Assembly (NCBI RefSeq): GCF_932526225.1 | Contig: NC_064035.1 | Coordinates: 1,673,501 to 1,737,500, forward strand | Length of the DNA: 64,000 nt | Direction: 5' to 3' | Source: Nematostella vectensis | Taxonomy: Eukaryota > Cnidaria > Anthozoa > Actiniaria > Edwardsiidae | In this document: piece after piece, positions 42,960 through 54,600 of the stretch | How the letters are laid out: each line of letters begins with the position of its first letter | Position numbering within the stretch: the first letter of the stretch is position 1 | Position numbers and translations under genes: made by a program | The notes under the pieces: model-generated | What the model was told of the DNA's origin: nothing | Database searches by the model: none | What the model saw: only the letters and a program-made list of their open reading frames with translations

Positions 42960-45900
42960 CACCGAAGTGATAATTATTTTCGGCACGGCACTAAGTGTTG
43001 CACCAGTCGTGCTGCACGGCAAAAGCACGACACCGATTCAAACGTCGAGCTTCTGATGTGCCGAATCAAATACCATTTTTTTATTTTGTCCAACTGACAG
43101 AAACTCCGCATCAAATCAACATTTACTACTCACAACCAATTGGGTGCGACGTCTGAATCAACGTTGAACCCAATGAATATTTTTGTGGATACAATTATAC
43201 AATTATATTCTTCACGGCTCGAGCGCGATGTATTTGTACGGAAATGGAAAGAAGCAAGCAGGTTCAAAATTTATGCCTGATATTAAAGTATTTATTAGAG
43301 GGAAGTCACTTTTATTAAAAAAAAAAATAGGAAAATATAATCTATGAACATATTTCCCTGGCTGTTTAAAGAGTTTGGGGCGAACGCGCGGTAAGCCTGT
43401 GATGATAAAACGTTAGGATCTGGACCTATTTTTCAAGATGGCGGCCTAAAAAGCGATAAAAAGGACGAGTTCCTGCAAGTTTAGGTGGAGATTCTCGACT
43501 TCGTTTGGCTATAAAAAAAATGAAAAATATAGTGAATATAGTCAGATAATATATCAGAAATGCCGATGCTGGCTTGCACAACTACCAGAATGCAGCGCGC
43601 GTTTTTGTGTAGTTTGTTCGGCAAATCTACCACAGTAACCGATATGCCGTGCGCGCGTGCGTTTTAGCTGGAATGGCTTAGCAGACCTTAAGACATACAC
43701 GTATGGTATGTAATATCCTTATAAGGAATTGCACGAGCGAGGTGGAAAACGATGGTTTTCGAGCAAGATTGATATTTTGCGCCTGTCAAAGCCCCAATAA
43801 CTTGAGATTGTGTATTATTGCAGGAGAACTACCGTCGGAAGCTTTTCTTCTCCGACATATTAAAGATTTCATGTCAGGTGGCTATCCCTCAGTTTACGCT
43901 CTGTATCTTAGCGAGTTTTTTCGGAACAAATTAAATAGCGATTAAAAGATTCAAAACTTTTTGGCGGTTATATAAGAAGTCGTAGCTGATACGCGCTTTA
44001 TGATGGATAATTTTATGTAATTTATAGGACAAAAGAGCTTTCCTAACAGTTTAGCTCTAAAAGTAAACACATCAGTTGCGAACAAACAAAAAAATACTCA
44101 CTTTATTTACTCGGAATGGATGGGTCGTTCCGACTTAAGCGTAGCATTCTCTAGGTATTACCTCCTACCTCACAGTGTTTTTCCAGTTTCAAACGCACTC
44201 TCTAGCCGAGTAGTGGATCGGTACGCCCCCCCCCCCCCCCCCCGTTGACTATGGGCGTGGGTTTTAGCTGTTGGTCCTTCCCCTCCATACCTCCCCTAAG
44301 CATAACACTTCTCTCTCCTCTCGTTTGTTACACCAAACGTCTTTACTAGAGCCTTTGTTGTGTTTAGGATTAGGGTGAAATCCAACAAGGGAAAATTATA
44401 CTTCTTTGTTAACGATTGATTGCTATTGGTAATAAGGTATCCGGTTTATGTTCTTACTTAGTTCAAAGGTTGTTACCAAATACGAAATTTTAGCGCTTAC
44501 AATCTAGGGACGCGTTTGCTGTTTTACAGAGATTTCCTCTCCTCCATGTTAGATAGTACATTTTTCGTACTTACGAACTAAAACCCCAATACACAAAATA
44601 CATCCTTAGTCATGTAACGCACCTTTTCAAAAAGCTTGTATGATAATCAAGCCAAGCGACCAAAAGCTTGAATGAAAATCAAGCCAAGCGACCAAAAGCT
44701 TGAATGAAAATCAAGCCAAGCGACAGATCTTTCCCAGCTTTACGCTCGCTCGAGATGAGTCAAGTGACTAAATGTGACTTCCCATCCATTCCAAATGAGG
44801 TTAAAAGCTTTTATTAACCAATCAAAAGAAAGTTATTAGCAACAAAATAAACCTACAAATAAAACAAATCCACTGAATCAACAAATGTTTGTAAACAGAA
44901 CACTTTTAGTTTACCGAGTTCTGCGAACTTTACAAGCTGGGTATATATCGCAATTGTTCTGTGGAACCTCGTCACAATTAATGAAGAAACAAAAAGCTTC
45001 AACAAAAATAAGATAAGATAGTAAGACTAAAACCAAGTCGTATCACAAGATACAAAGCATATTTCGATTTAATCACTCGTGTTGTTTTATTCTTTTTTTT
45101 CTTTAAAATATGCCATTTCACGAGGCTGTAAATGTTATAACGAGGAGAAAAAGTTTAGGGCTTTACTCGGCCAACAAAACCAAATAAGTCTCAATAATAA
45201 CATGCAGAAAAAAGTTGCAGATGAGTGCGAGCAAAATAACGTGGCTGTGAAATTGCCCTCACCTGGTCACTGACCCCTGTACGAGCTACAAATTGTCCTA
45301 TTACTTTTCTTTGTTATTTCCTCAGGTTATTGCGATTTGGGCAGCTTTGGCAACGAGCGGGGCTCTGAAAGCGTGTGGGCAGCACTTAGTAGGATTTGTT
45401 TAGCAATAACCGCAAATCTGTCAATGGCTCTACGGTATAACTTTTGCATCCCTCTGTTTAGTAAATAAATTACACTGAAGACGAATCTAGTAAGCCATGT
45501 CTAGTTGCTCCGACTGTAGCCATGGTTACACCCAACTACTTCAGGCGCGTACCCAGGATTGGCAGAGGGGGGTGGGGGGGGGGGGGGGGGTGCAGAGTCA
45601 CAGGTATCATGGAAAAAGCATAGTATTTGAAGATTCATTAATAAAACATGACTCAATTTTGGCCGCCAAGTAAGGGAATTTTGTTATAACATACGGTTTT
45701 AAAGACGTGCAGTTGTTGTTGTTGTTTTTACAATTATTTGTTTACGGTATTAAACAAATCTAATCTGCAGAAGTCTGACAGTTGATGAGAACATTTTATC
45801 ATTTTCAACTGATAATCATTCGGCACTCGCGTAGGCCGGGTTGGTGAAGGTTGTAGTCGGTGCCTTGTACAGTGGACTTTTTTCCTACAAAAACAAAATA

Positions 45901-46595
45901 GCAATACATTTAACAGAAAAGTCTCGATCAAACGTAAATGAGAGTTGGTGAGAGCTGATGAGAGTTCCAGAGACCCATGGTTCGTTTCGTTTGTAGAAAT
46001 TCCATTTACCAATCTACTTTGTCGTTTGCGCTTCAATTCTGCTATAGCTGTACATTTGTAACCTCTTCCCCGGGGTCTTCTGGGTAATTTTCAATATGGA
46101 CGCGTCTTCGTTAGCGAGCCATGTAGAAGCTATCGGAAGATTTCACCACATTGGATTAGTTTGGATTGATGCAACACAGACGGAGAACGGTAAAACAATA
46201 GAACAATGATGGTAATCTAGCCAATCATGCTAGGCCTTGCGAGCGGACTATTACACTTCTCTCGTTAGCAATTGAAAATCACCCAGAAGACACTGGGAAA
46301 GATGCTTGTACACTTAGTACCTTCTGCCAGCGTGCTCTTGTTCGCTCGAGCATGAAAGCTTCAACTTCCTTCTTATCCTGTGAAATATTATGTAATGTCT
46401 CGAAATAAGAAACTAAGCAAAGACAATAGGACTGTGGCAGAAAGCGCATCCTCACATTACGATTTTATTTATTTTGCCCTATATCACTTTTGAAGAGCGT
46501 TATTTTCAGGACCCATCATAAAGACTAGCTTTGGTAAAACAAAGCAAGATTAGAGAGCAGTCATTATCATCGGCTATTTGTATTTTTAAAGTGAA
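42960..46595. other. 3.6-kb stretch without a recognised gene
   Basis: Contains a YY1-like AAGATGGCGGC at about 43436-43446, an 80-aa plus-strand ORF at 43703-43945 with no recognised family, a poly-C run at about 44227-44243 and a poly-G run at about 45573-45590. Three copies of a ~32-bp repeat lie at 44634-44724. A possible short plus-strand first exon is present at 46096 (MDASSLASHVEAIGRFHH.., open to an AACG/GTAAAA donor), but no downstream exon was found. The missing integrin tail exon would be expected on the minus strand here or below; I did not find it. Confidence 0.4.
44634..44724. repeat. ~32-bp tandem repeat, 3 copies
   Basis: Copies of AAAGCTTGAATGAAAATC followed by AAGCCAAGCGACC. 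The first copy has GTATGATAATC in place of GAATGAAAATC. Confidence 0.9.
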
Positions 46596-48075
46596 ATGGA
46601 GGACGAATCTATTGATGCATTTAGCAAGGAGGACTACTTACAACACCTGAAAGACCTTGAGTTTAAAAAGAAAAAGAGGCAAAGGTGACAGCCTATGAAA
46701 AAGAGAAGGAAAAAGCTTACGGAGACTATAATTGGCGTACGCTCTATCGCTCTAAAGAGAAAGTGTCTGTCCTAGATCTCTATTTTAGGCACCATAAGCG
46801 TAAATGCCCGCGAGGTGCTCTTAAACAAAACAAAATTGACATAATCACAGTACATCTCGTCAGGTCACAGAGGAAGAGGAGGAAGAACAAACGGAGGAGG
46901 AGGAAGAACAAACGGAGGAGGAGGAAGAACAAACGGAGGAAGAGGAAGAACAAACGGAGGAGGAGGAAGAACAAACGGAGGAAGAGGAAGAACAAACGGA
47001 GGAGGAGGAGGAACAAACGGAGGAGGAGGAAGAACAAACGGAGGAGGAGGAAGAACAAACGGAGGAAGAGGAGGAACAAACGGAGGAGGAGGAGGAACAA
47101 ACGGAGGAGGAGGAAGAACAAACGGAGGAGGAGGAAGAACAAACGGAGGAGGAGGAGGAACAAACGGAGGAGGAGGAGGAACAAACGGAGGAGGAGGAAG
47201 AACAAACGGAGGAAGAGGAAGAACAAACGGAGGAGGAGGAGGAACAAACGGAGGAGGAGGAAGAACAAACGGAGGAGGAGGAAGAACAAACGGAGGAAGA
47301 GGAGGAACAAACGGAGGAGGAGGAGGAACAAACGGAGGAGGAGGAAGAACAAACGGAGGAGGAGGAAGAACAAACGGAGGAAGAGGAAGAACAAACGGAG
47401 GAGGAGGAGGAACAAACGGAGGAGGAGGAAGAACAAACGGAGGAGGAGGAAGAACAAACGGAGGAAGAGGAGGAACAAACGGAGGAGGAGGAGGAACAAA
47501 CGGAGGAGGAGGAAGAACAAACGGAGGAGGAGGAGGAACAAACGGAGGAGGAGGAGGAACAAACGGAGGAGGAGGAAGAACAAACGGAGGAAGAGGAAGA
47601 ACAAACGGAGGAGGAGGAGGAACAAACGGAGGAGGAGGAAGAACAAACGGAGGAGGAGGAAGAACAAACGGAGGAAGAGGAGGAACAAACGGAGGAGGAG
47701 GAGGAACAAACGGAGGAGGAGGAAGAACAAACGGAGGAGGAGGAAGAACAAACGGAGGAGGAGGAGGAACAAACGGAGGAGGAGGAGGAAGAAGAAGAAA
47801 AGGAGGAAGGAAAAGAAGAGGACGGGGAGGAAGAAGTGGTCACTGACGAGCGGGGCATCAGTAGCAGTAAAGATGAGAGTAACGAGAGTGATGAGAGTAA
47901 CGAGAGTGATGAGAGTAACGAGAGTGATGAGAGTAACGGGAGTGAACTAGCCGTTACAGACATGTTGGTGACAACACGTTCTGGAAGAACGTGTTGTACT
48001 TGGAAAGCTAGGGCGCTATACAAAGACCAATCAAAATTTGCAGAGCCTAAGTTGTTGGATAAAGCTTTTTTTTAG
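46596..48075 (+). pseudogene. Frameshifted repeat-derived coding relic with Glu-rich array
   Basis: Three coding segments in three frames. Segment 1 (46596-46685) starts MEDESIDAFSKEDYLQHL. Segment 2 (46685 to about 46870) continues TAYEKEKEKAYGDYNWRTL, KVSVLDLYFRHHK and CPRGALKQNKIDIITVHLV, a SAP-like helical pattern common in transposon-borne proteins. Segment 3 (from about 46870) is a long run of EEEEEQT, then DESNESDESNESDES, then VTTRSGRTCCTWKARAL, ending at 48075. Each junction needs a frame change without an obvious intron, so a decayed mobile-element protein is the best reading. An active gene with short introns cannot be excluded. Confidence 0.45.
46871..47790. repeat. 21-bp minisatellite (~44 copies)
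   Basis: Unit ACGGAGGAGGAGGAAGAACAA with GAG/GAA alternation. It encodes EEEEEQT in one frame, RRRKNKR in another, and SSSVCSS or LFLLLLR on the opposite strand. All frames stay open because 21 is a multiple of three. The acidic frame is the one flanked by plausible coding sequence. Confidence 0.97.
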
Positions 48076-48076
48076 T

Positions 48077-48651
48077 TAGAGGGGGGATCATATTTTTGGT
48101 CACCTTTTTGGGGGAGGGTCGGTATTTTTGAGCTTAGATTTGGGGTAGGGGCGCAATTTATGACCTGAAAAAATATTTAAAATAGTAGCCCCCCCCCCCC
48201 CCCCCCGATAAATAATGACTGCTCCCATTATTATTCATTATTTCTGTCTTAAGATCAGTGTCATAGCAACTATAAAACAACATTACAAAAACATTCGTAT
48301 GCTGCTAGTGCAAAAAATTGGTCAGGGAAGCCTATGGAATACAAACTCCCGGCTCAAAAAGAGGCAAAGGGAAGCATGTGGAATACATACTCCCGGCTCA
48401 ACTTGCCGTCATTTTTCGGAAAAAAACGTGTACAATCCAGGAACGCCGCTTTGAAGTAAAAATTCCTTTAGCTTTACATTATTAGATCAAAAAGCTCTAT
48501 GACCGAATCTTGCCTAACCAGCTTAAACTATCCCCATCGACAATAAGAGCCATGAAATACTTCATTTGTCTTTCAATTATCATCACAATCATTACTATTA
48601 TCATCACTACATCATAGCTTTGATGACTACAACGTATGACGTTCTGCTTAC
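48077..48651. other. Stretch downstream of the integrin transmembrane exon
   Basis: Holds a poly-C run (about 48189-48206) and two partial copies of a ~30-bp repeat (GGAATACAAACTCCCGGC / GGAATACATACTCCCGGC) at about 48338-48402. No integrin cytoplasmic-tail sequence was recognised on the minus strand. Confidence 0.45.
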
Positions 48652-51600
48652 CATCCTTGTAACGTAGGCCTTCCAGGCGAGAAGAGCGATGACGCCAGAG
48701 AGTAGTATCCCGGCGATCACACCCAGGACGATCTGCAGGATGGGCGGTGGAGGCGGAGGCCTGGGACAGACTGGGACAAGAAAAACACGTTAGGGCTGAT
48801 AATGCCACTATTTTTAGTCTCTGCACTTTCTTACAAACCAATTTCTATTCATGGCATATTATTATAACTTTTTAGCGAAATTGCTTTTTTTTCTAATTTT
48901 GAAAGAACAAATAAGGTAATAGATAAAAAATAGATAGGTATTTTATTTAATGCGTGAGTTTAGGCGTTCATGGAAGATTGCTCGATACACGGATGTAAAC
49001 TACTTTTTCATCCCTTTAAGCCTGTTTCGTGGTTGCCCACTTATCAGGGGATCCGTGATGAATGGGCAATCCCATGATAGGCAATCCCCTGATAAGTGGG
49101 TAACCACAAAACAGGCCTGTAGGGGTGAAAAAGTAGTTTGCGTGTTTTTTTTCTTTATACATGGGAGAACCTGGCCGCGCGACTTTATGTGACGCAAAGA
49201 TGTATTACTTACCAAGGCCTCTCTGCCGTATGATGTCATATCTCTTGCCAAGACCGTCAAACGAGTATGTGTAATAGACCGAGCAGTCTCCTTCCCCCGC
49301 TTCGCATTTAAAATTCGCTGAAAAGCCTCAATAGACAAATGACGTAAGTGGACTACTGGCCCGAAGATGACAAGACATTTGAGAAACATGACAAGAGATC
49401 TGAGAAACATAACAAGAGATCTGAGAAACATAACAAGAGATCTGAGAAACATAACAAGAGATCTGAGAAACATAACAAGACATCTGAGAAACATAACAAG
49501 ACATCTGAGAAACATAACAAGAGATCTGAGAAACATAACAAGAGATCTGAGAAACATAACAAGACATCTGAGAAACATAACAAGACATCTGAGAAACATA
49601 ACAAGACATCTGAGAAACATAACAAGAGATCTGAGAAACATAACAAGAGATCTGAGAAACATAACAAGACATCTGAGAAACATAACAAGACATCTGAGAA
49701 ACATAACAAGACATCTGAGAAACATAACAAGAGATCTGAGAAACATAACAAGAGATCTGAGAAACATAACAAGACATCTGAGAAACATAACAAGACATCT
49801 GAGAAACATAACAAGAGATCTGAGAAACATAACAAGACATCTGAGAAACATAACAAGAGATCTGAGAAACATAACAAGACATCTGAGAAACATAACAAGA
49901 CATCTGAGAAACATAACAAGAGATCTGAGAAACATAACAAGACATCTGAGAAACATAACAAGAGATCTGAGAAACATAACAAGACATCTGAGAAACATAA
50001 CAAGACATCTGAGAAACATAACAAGACATCTGAGAAACATAACAAGAGATCTGAGAAACATAACAAGACATCTGAGAAACATAACAAGACATCTGAGAAA
50101 CATAACAAGACATCTGAGAAACATAACAAGACATCTGAGAAACATAACAAGAGATCTGAGAAACATAACAAGAGATCTGAGAAACATAACAAGACATCTG
50201 AGAAACATAACAAGACATCTGAGAAACATAACAAGACATCTGAGAAACATAACAAGAGATCTGAGAAACATAACAAGAGATCTGAGAAACATAACAGGAG
50301 ATCTGAGAAACATAACAAGAGATCTGAGAAACATAACAAGACATCTGAGAAGCATAACAAGAGATTTGAGAAACATAACAAGAGATCTGAGAAACATAAC
50401 AAGAGATCTGAGAAACATAACAAGACATCTGAGAAGCATAACAAGAGATCTGAGAAACATAACAAGAGATCTGAGAAACATAACAAGAGATCTGAGAAGC
50501 TGTTTATTACCGGGTGGTTCCTTCGCGAGTTATGACATGGTCTTTTTTCTATAGAAGCGCAGAGCCGCGCATAATAAAATGCGATCTTATTATGGGTTAT
50601 CATAGGCACAAGAGACTCGTGAAATGTACTGTACCTTGAGTCACAATTATCTCATCTTGCACGCTGACTGTTTTTACCACAGGCTCACAGCGATTGAGTT
50701 TTTTGCAATCTTCCAAGGAGTTCAGGTCAGCGGTGACGCACTTGAGACAATCTTCACTGCGTCTGCAAATACCTCCTTCACAACTCTGACAGAATGATAA
50801 ACAAGAGCATTTACGAACAACATTTATGAACAACAGCATTTACGGTATTGTATGTATTTTGAGGAAATCTCGATCTAGTCTCTTAAACATAAATTTTTTT
50901 AAATGAGCACTCATATTTAGGCGTGAGATCCAGAAAATTGAGGAGAATTTATCTTTTATGTTAATGTATTCTTTCATAACACGAATGTCACGAATTTGCG
51001 GGCCGGGCATCGAACTGTGCGGCATCATACACACGCGAGCACACTTATCTCGACTATCATCACACATTATTGACATATATATTGGCATTTTGGCACATGG
51101 TAGGATTGTCTTACCGGACATTCTTCGCAATACTTCCCAGAGTACTTGCGAGTGCACGTGCACTGGCCGCAGGTGCACGTGCCATGGTCACTACCGCTGC
51201 ACAACACACCCTGAAAAGATCCATTTCAAATACTTCCACTTGAGAATTCATGTGTCCTAACCGGCAGTGTTTAACGGGTAGCATAAATGATTGTATTCTG
51301 GTCTTTGAAAGTCATGTAAATGCTACAACTTTTCAAACCTGGATTTCTTTTTATTTACGTATATATAAGCAAACATTTGCTTATTTATTTGATACTCATG
51401 AAGAACTGAACTGCAGAACACATTGAGTGCAGCCTTATTTGAAAGGATGCACAACGTTTTGTTTTCCCTCGCAATTGGCGATCACAGGATGGAAGTGATA
51501 GCTAATGAAGCAGTATGGGTAAAAGATGGAATTAATAGCGAGTGAGGAAGTATTGGTGAAAGATGGAATTAATAGCTAGTGAGGAAGTATGGGTGAAAGA

Positions 51601-54600
51601 TGGAATTAATAGCGAGTGAGGAAGTATGGGTAAAAGATGGAAGTGATAGCAAGTGAGGAAGTATGGGTAAAAGAAGGAATTAAAAGCGAGTGAGGAAGTA
51701 TGGGTAAAAGTATACCCTCGGGCTGCCTGGGCTGTGGCATCTGTGTTGGATTCCCGCGCAGTTAAGCTCTCCACAGTTCGACCCAAGGAACTCGGACTCG
51801 CATTTGCATTCGCCGCACACACATGCACCTCTTTCGGGACCTGACGACAGAATGCAAATTAATATTAGAGAGTGTTGTGATAGCTCAGTGGTACGAGCCA
51901 CGTCTAAGAGTAACTGGAATATCAGCAAAAGGACATAGATTATCAGCGAAAGGACCTGGGTTATCAGCGAAAGGACCTGGGTTATCAGCAAGAGAGTGAT
52001 GTGGTGGTAATAACTTAAAGCATCATGATTCAAATACGCTTTGTTCTTGAAAATGCTCTGGATTAGTTTTATACTACAATGTAAAGCTTAGAAGACTGTT
52101 GAGGAGGGAGGAAGATCAAATTAAGTTGGACGTTATTTTCTTAATTTGCTTTGATAGTCTCTCACCTCCACATAATTGTTTCTCGTATTTCTGGCATGTG
52201 GCGTCACTGCATTTACACTTCTCGCCATAATGTCCCTTTAAAAAGAAAAAACACGATTAATGGGTTGTTTAAGTCAAGTCAAGTCAAGTCAGTACTGCGG
52301 TTTTCAATGTAATGCGAACTTTCGCTGACGATTTCCAACTGCTAAATCACCTCCTCCTTGAACCGTTTCCATTGGCCAGTACTGGAATGATTACATTGAA
52401 CCGTTTCCATTGGCCAGTACTAAAATGATTACATTGAACCGTTTCCATTGGCCAGTACTAGAATGATTACATTGAACCGTTTCCATTGGCCAGTACTAGA
52501 ATGATTACATTGAACCGTTTCCATTGGCCAGTACTAGAATGATTACATTGAACCGTTTCCATTGGCCAGTACTGGAATGATTACATTGAACCGTTTCCAT
52601 TGGCCAGTACTAAAATGATTACATTGAACCGTTTCCATTGGCCAGTACTAGAATGATTACATTGAACCGTTTCCATTGGCCAGTACTAGAATGATTACAT
52701 TGAACCGTTTCCATTGGCCAGTACTAGAATGATTACATTGAACCGTTTCCATTGGCCAGTACTAGAATGATTACATTGAACCGTTTCCATTGGCCAGTAC
52801 TAGAATGATTCACACCACCTCTCTGTAAGGTGCTGACCGATATAAATATATTTTCCACGTTTCGGTATGTACACTAATACCTCTCATGGGAGGTTAGGAG
52901 AGTCGGTATTTAATGAGTCGTAAGATATGCAAGGTCATTCGAAGCGTCTCTTTCACAAATTTAGATCTCGTTGATTTAAACTTCTGTAGTTGCATACTTT
53001 ACAATTATTTCTATTGTATACATGCCACCACGTGCTATTAATAAAGAGATGCCCGCCCTTAACTGGTTTATGTTATTAATGTAGAATAGAGATAAAATGT
53101 TTAATACTCGGTCAGTATGTTAGAGTATAAAGCGTAATTCCGTGATGGAAGCCAGAAAGTGGTTCAGCAGTTGGACATTTTAACGAAAATTCGCAGACTA
53201 TTGCATATGGCATTTTACCTGGTTACAGACGCATCTTCCACACACGCACTGGCCTTGGCCACTGCACGGCTGTTCATCACTAGAATTTGTCCTGCGAAAG
53301 AAAAAACGTTTAGTGAAAAATGTAGGTAGGGGTGAGAAAGGGAAGGTTTCAGATCGATTTTGCTTATTAGAAAAAGCAAATAAATGTTCCAAATTGTTTG
53401 GGCAATAACGGACAACAAAATATATGTTGTAGGGGAGTGTGATCTTATAAAAAAGTTTGGAAACACAGGAGAAGCCAGCTTTTAGCACAAAGTTCAAATC
53501 CAGTCCTGAATCTAGAAAAGTCCACAAGTTCAGAACAGGGGTTCGAACTCCACAGCGGCGAGAGGCTAGTTTGCTAAGTTTACATATACATGAAGGGACG
53601 GGGTACGCCGTAATTTGTACTTACATCTTGCATTTGCCGACATCCTTGGCCTTATCGAACGGGCTGTCACATTCACATCGCTCGCCATATCTTGATTTTC
53701 GACAAAAATGTTAATTGTTGACAAACATTTTATTTGCGTAAAAATGGTTTTTTGATAACGAACAATGTGTTTTATTAACAATTTCACTTGAAGGTTTTTT
53801 GCATTGAGAGTGAGGACGAATTTCTCTCGTGATTTAACTTTGATACGGCTGTACCTTCCATGATGGCAAGCGCATTGCCCGCACGCGTAAGTCCCGTTAC
53901 CAGAAGTACATCTACTGCTGTTCTCTTCCTGAGGGCAGAGAATGTTTGGTAAAAATGATAGCATAACCTGGACTATTCATACCTACGTGACAAAAACTGA
54001 GTAACAAATAGACAAAACTTTTATCTTCTTGATTGAGTCATAGAACCATACCTTATATCCAGGCCCCTCGCACTCGCACTGGCAGACGTACTCAGCCTGC
54101 ACTGTAAGGGTCCCAAAGCCTGGGACTCGGACAGGGAAACTAGGGCCAAATAGACAAAGAATTCCAGCACAGATAGAATAAACAATGTACACAGAAAAGT
54201 AATTTATAACACATAAGTCAGTTTATTGACCTAAATGATGATAAATATCTACCTGTTCATTTTCTTTTCGCTCAAATCCTTATTGCACCGTTCTATTCCA
54301 ACTTCTAGGTCAAAATAAACCTTTGGAGAATTAAAGAGAAATACAATTGCATTTTTTTTTTAAAGCACTCATATAGCAATTTTTACTTCAATACAAACCT
54401 TTTCTCCTATTCCAACATTTGTGCACTCCTTTTGATTTAGAATTTGATTTCTAAAAACCAAAAATACATATTAAAAGTCAGACGTCTGTCCGTCAGGCTG
54501 GCTGGCAAGCTGTTCGTTTGTCTTGTCCGTTTGTCTGTCGGTCTGTCCACCCTTTCATCTTTACGTCCGGCTGTCTGTCTGCCCGTGCATTCGTTCGTCT

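Noticed and set aside
43703-43945. 80-aa plus-strand ORF as a gene
   Set aside because: Single exon-sized frame with no recognised family, no splice partners and no promoter evidence; left as unassigned.
45540-45560. Minus-strand NPGY as an integrin NPxY tail motif
   Set aside because: The surrounding sequence (a GGCGCGTACCCAGGATTGG-type repeat next to a poly-G run) looks like a dispersed repeat end, with no other tail features.
46780-48023. Minus-strand ORFs (Leu/Phe-rich 330 aa, Ser/Cys-rich 387 aa)
   Set aside because: Frames of the 21-bp array opposite the Glu-rich reading; no flanking domain on that strand.
49000-50609. Six overlapping ORFs of 366-493 aa (MFLRSLV, HNKTSEK, CYVSQIS and others)
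   Set aside because: All come from the 21-bp satellite in integrin intron 23; unit length divisible by three keeps every frame open.
52340-52808. CRISPR-like direct repeats
   Set aside because: Units are contiguous with no unique spacers, in a eukaryotic intron; it is an ordinary minisatellite. The same holds for all other arrays here.
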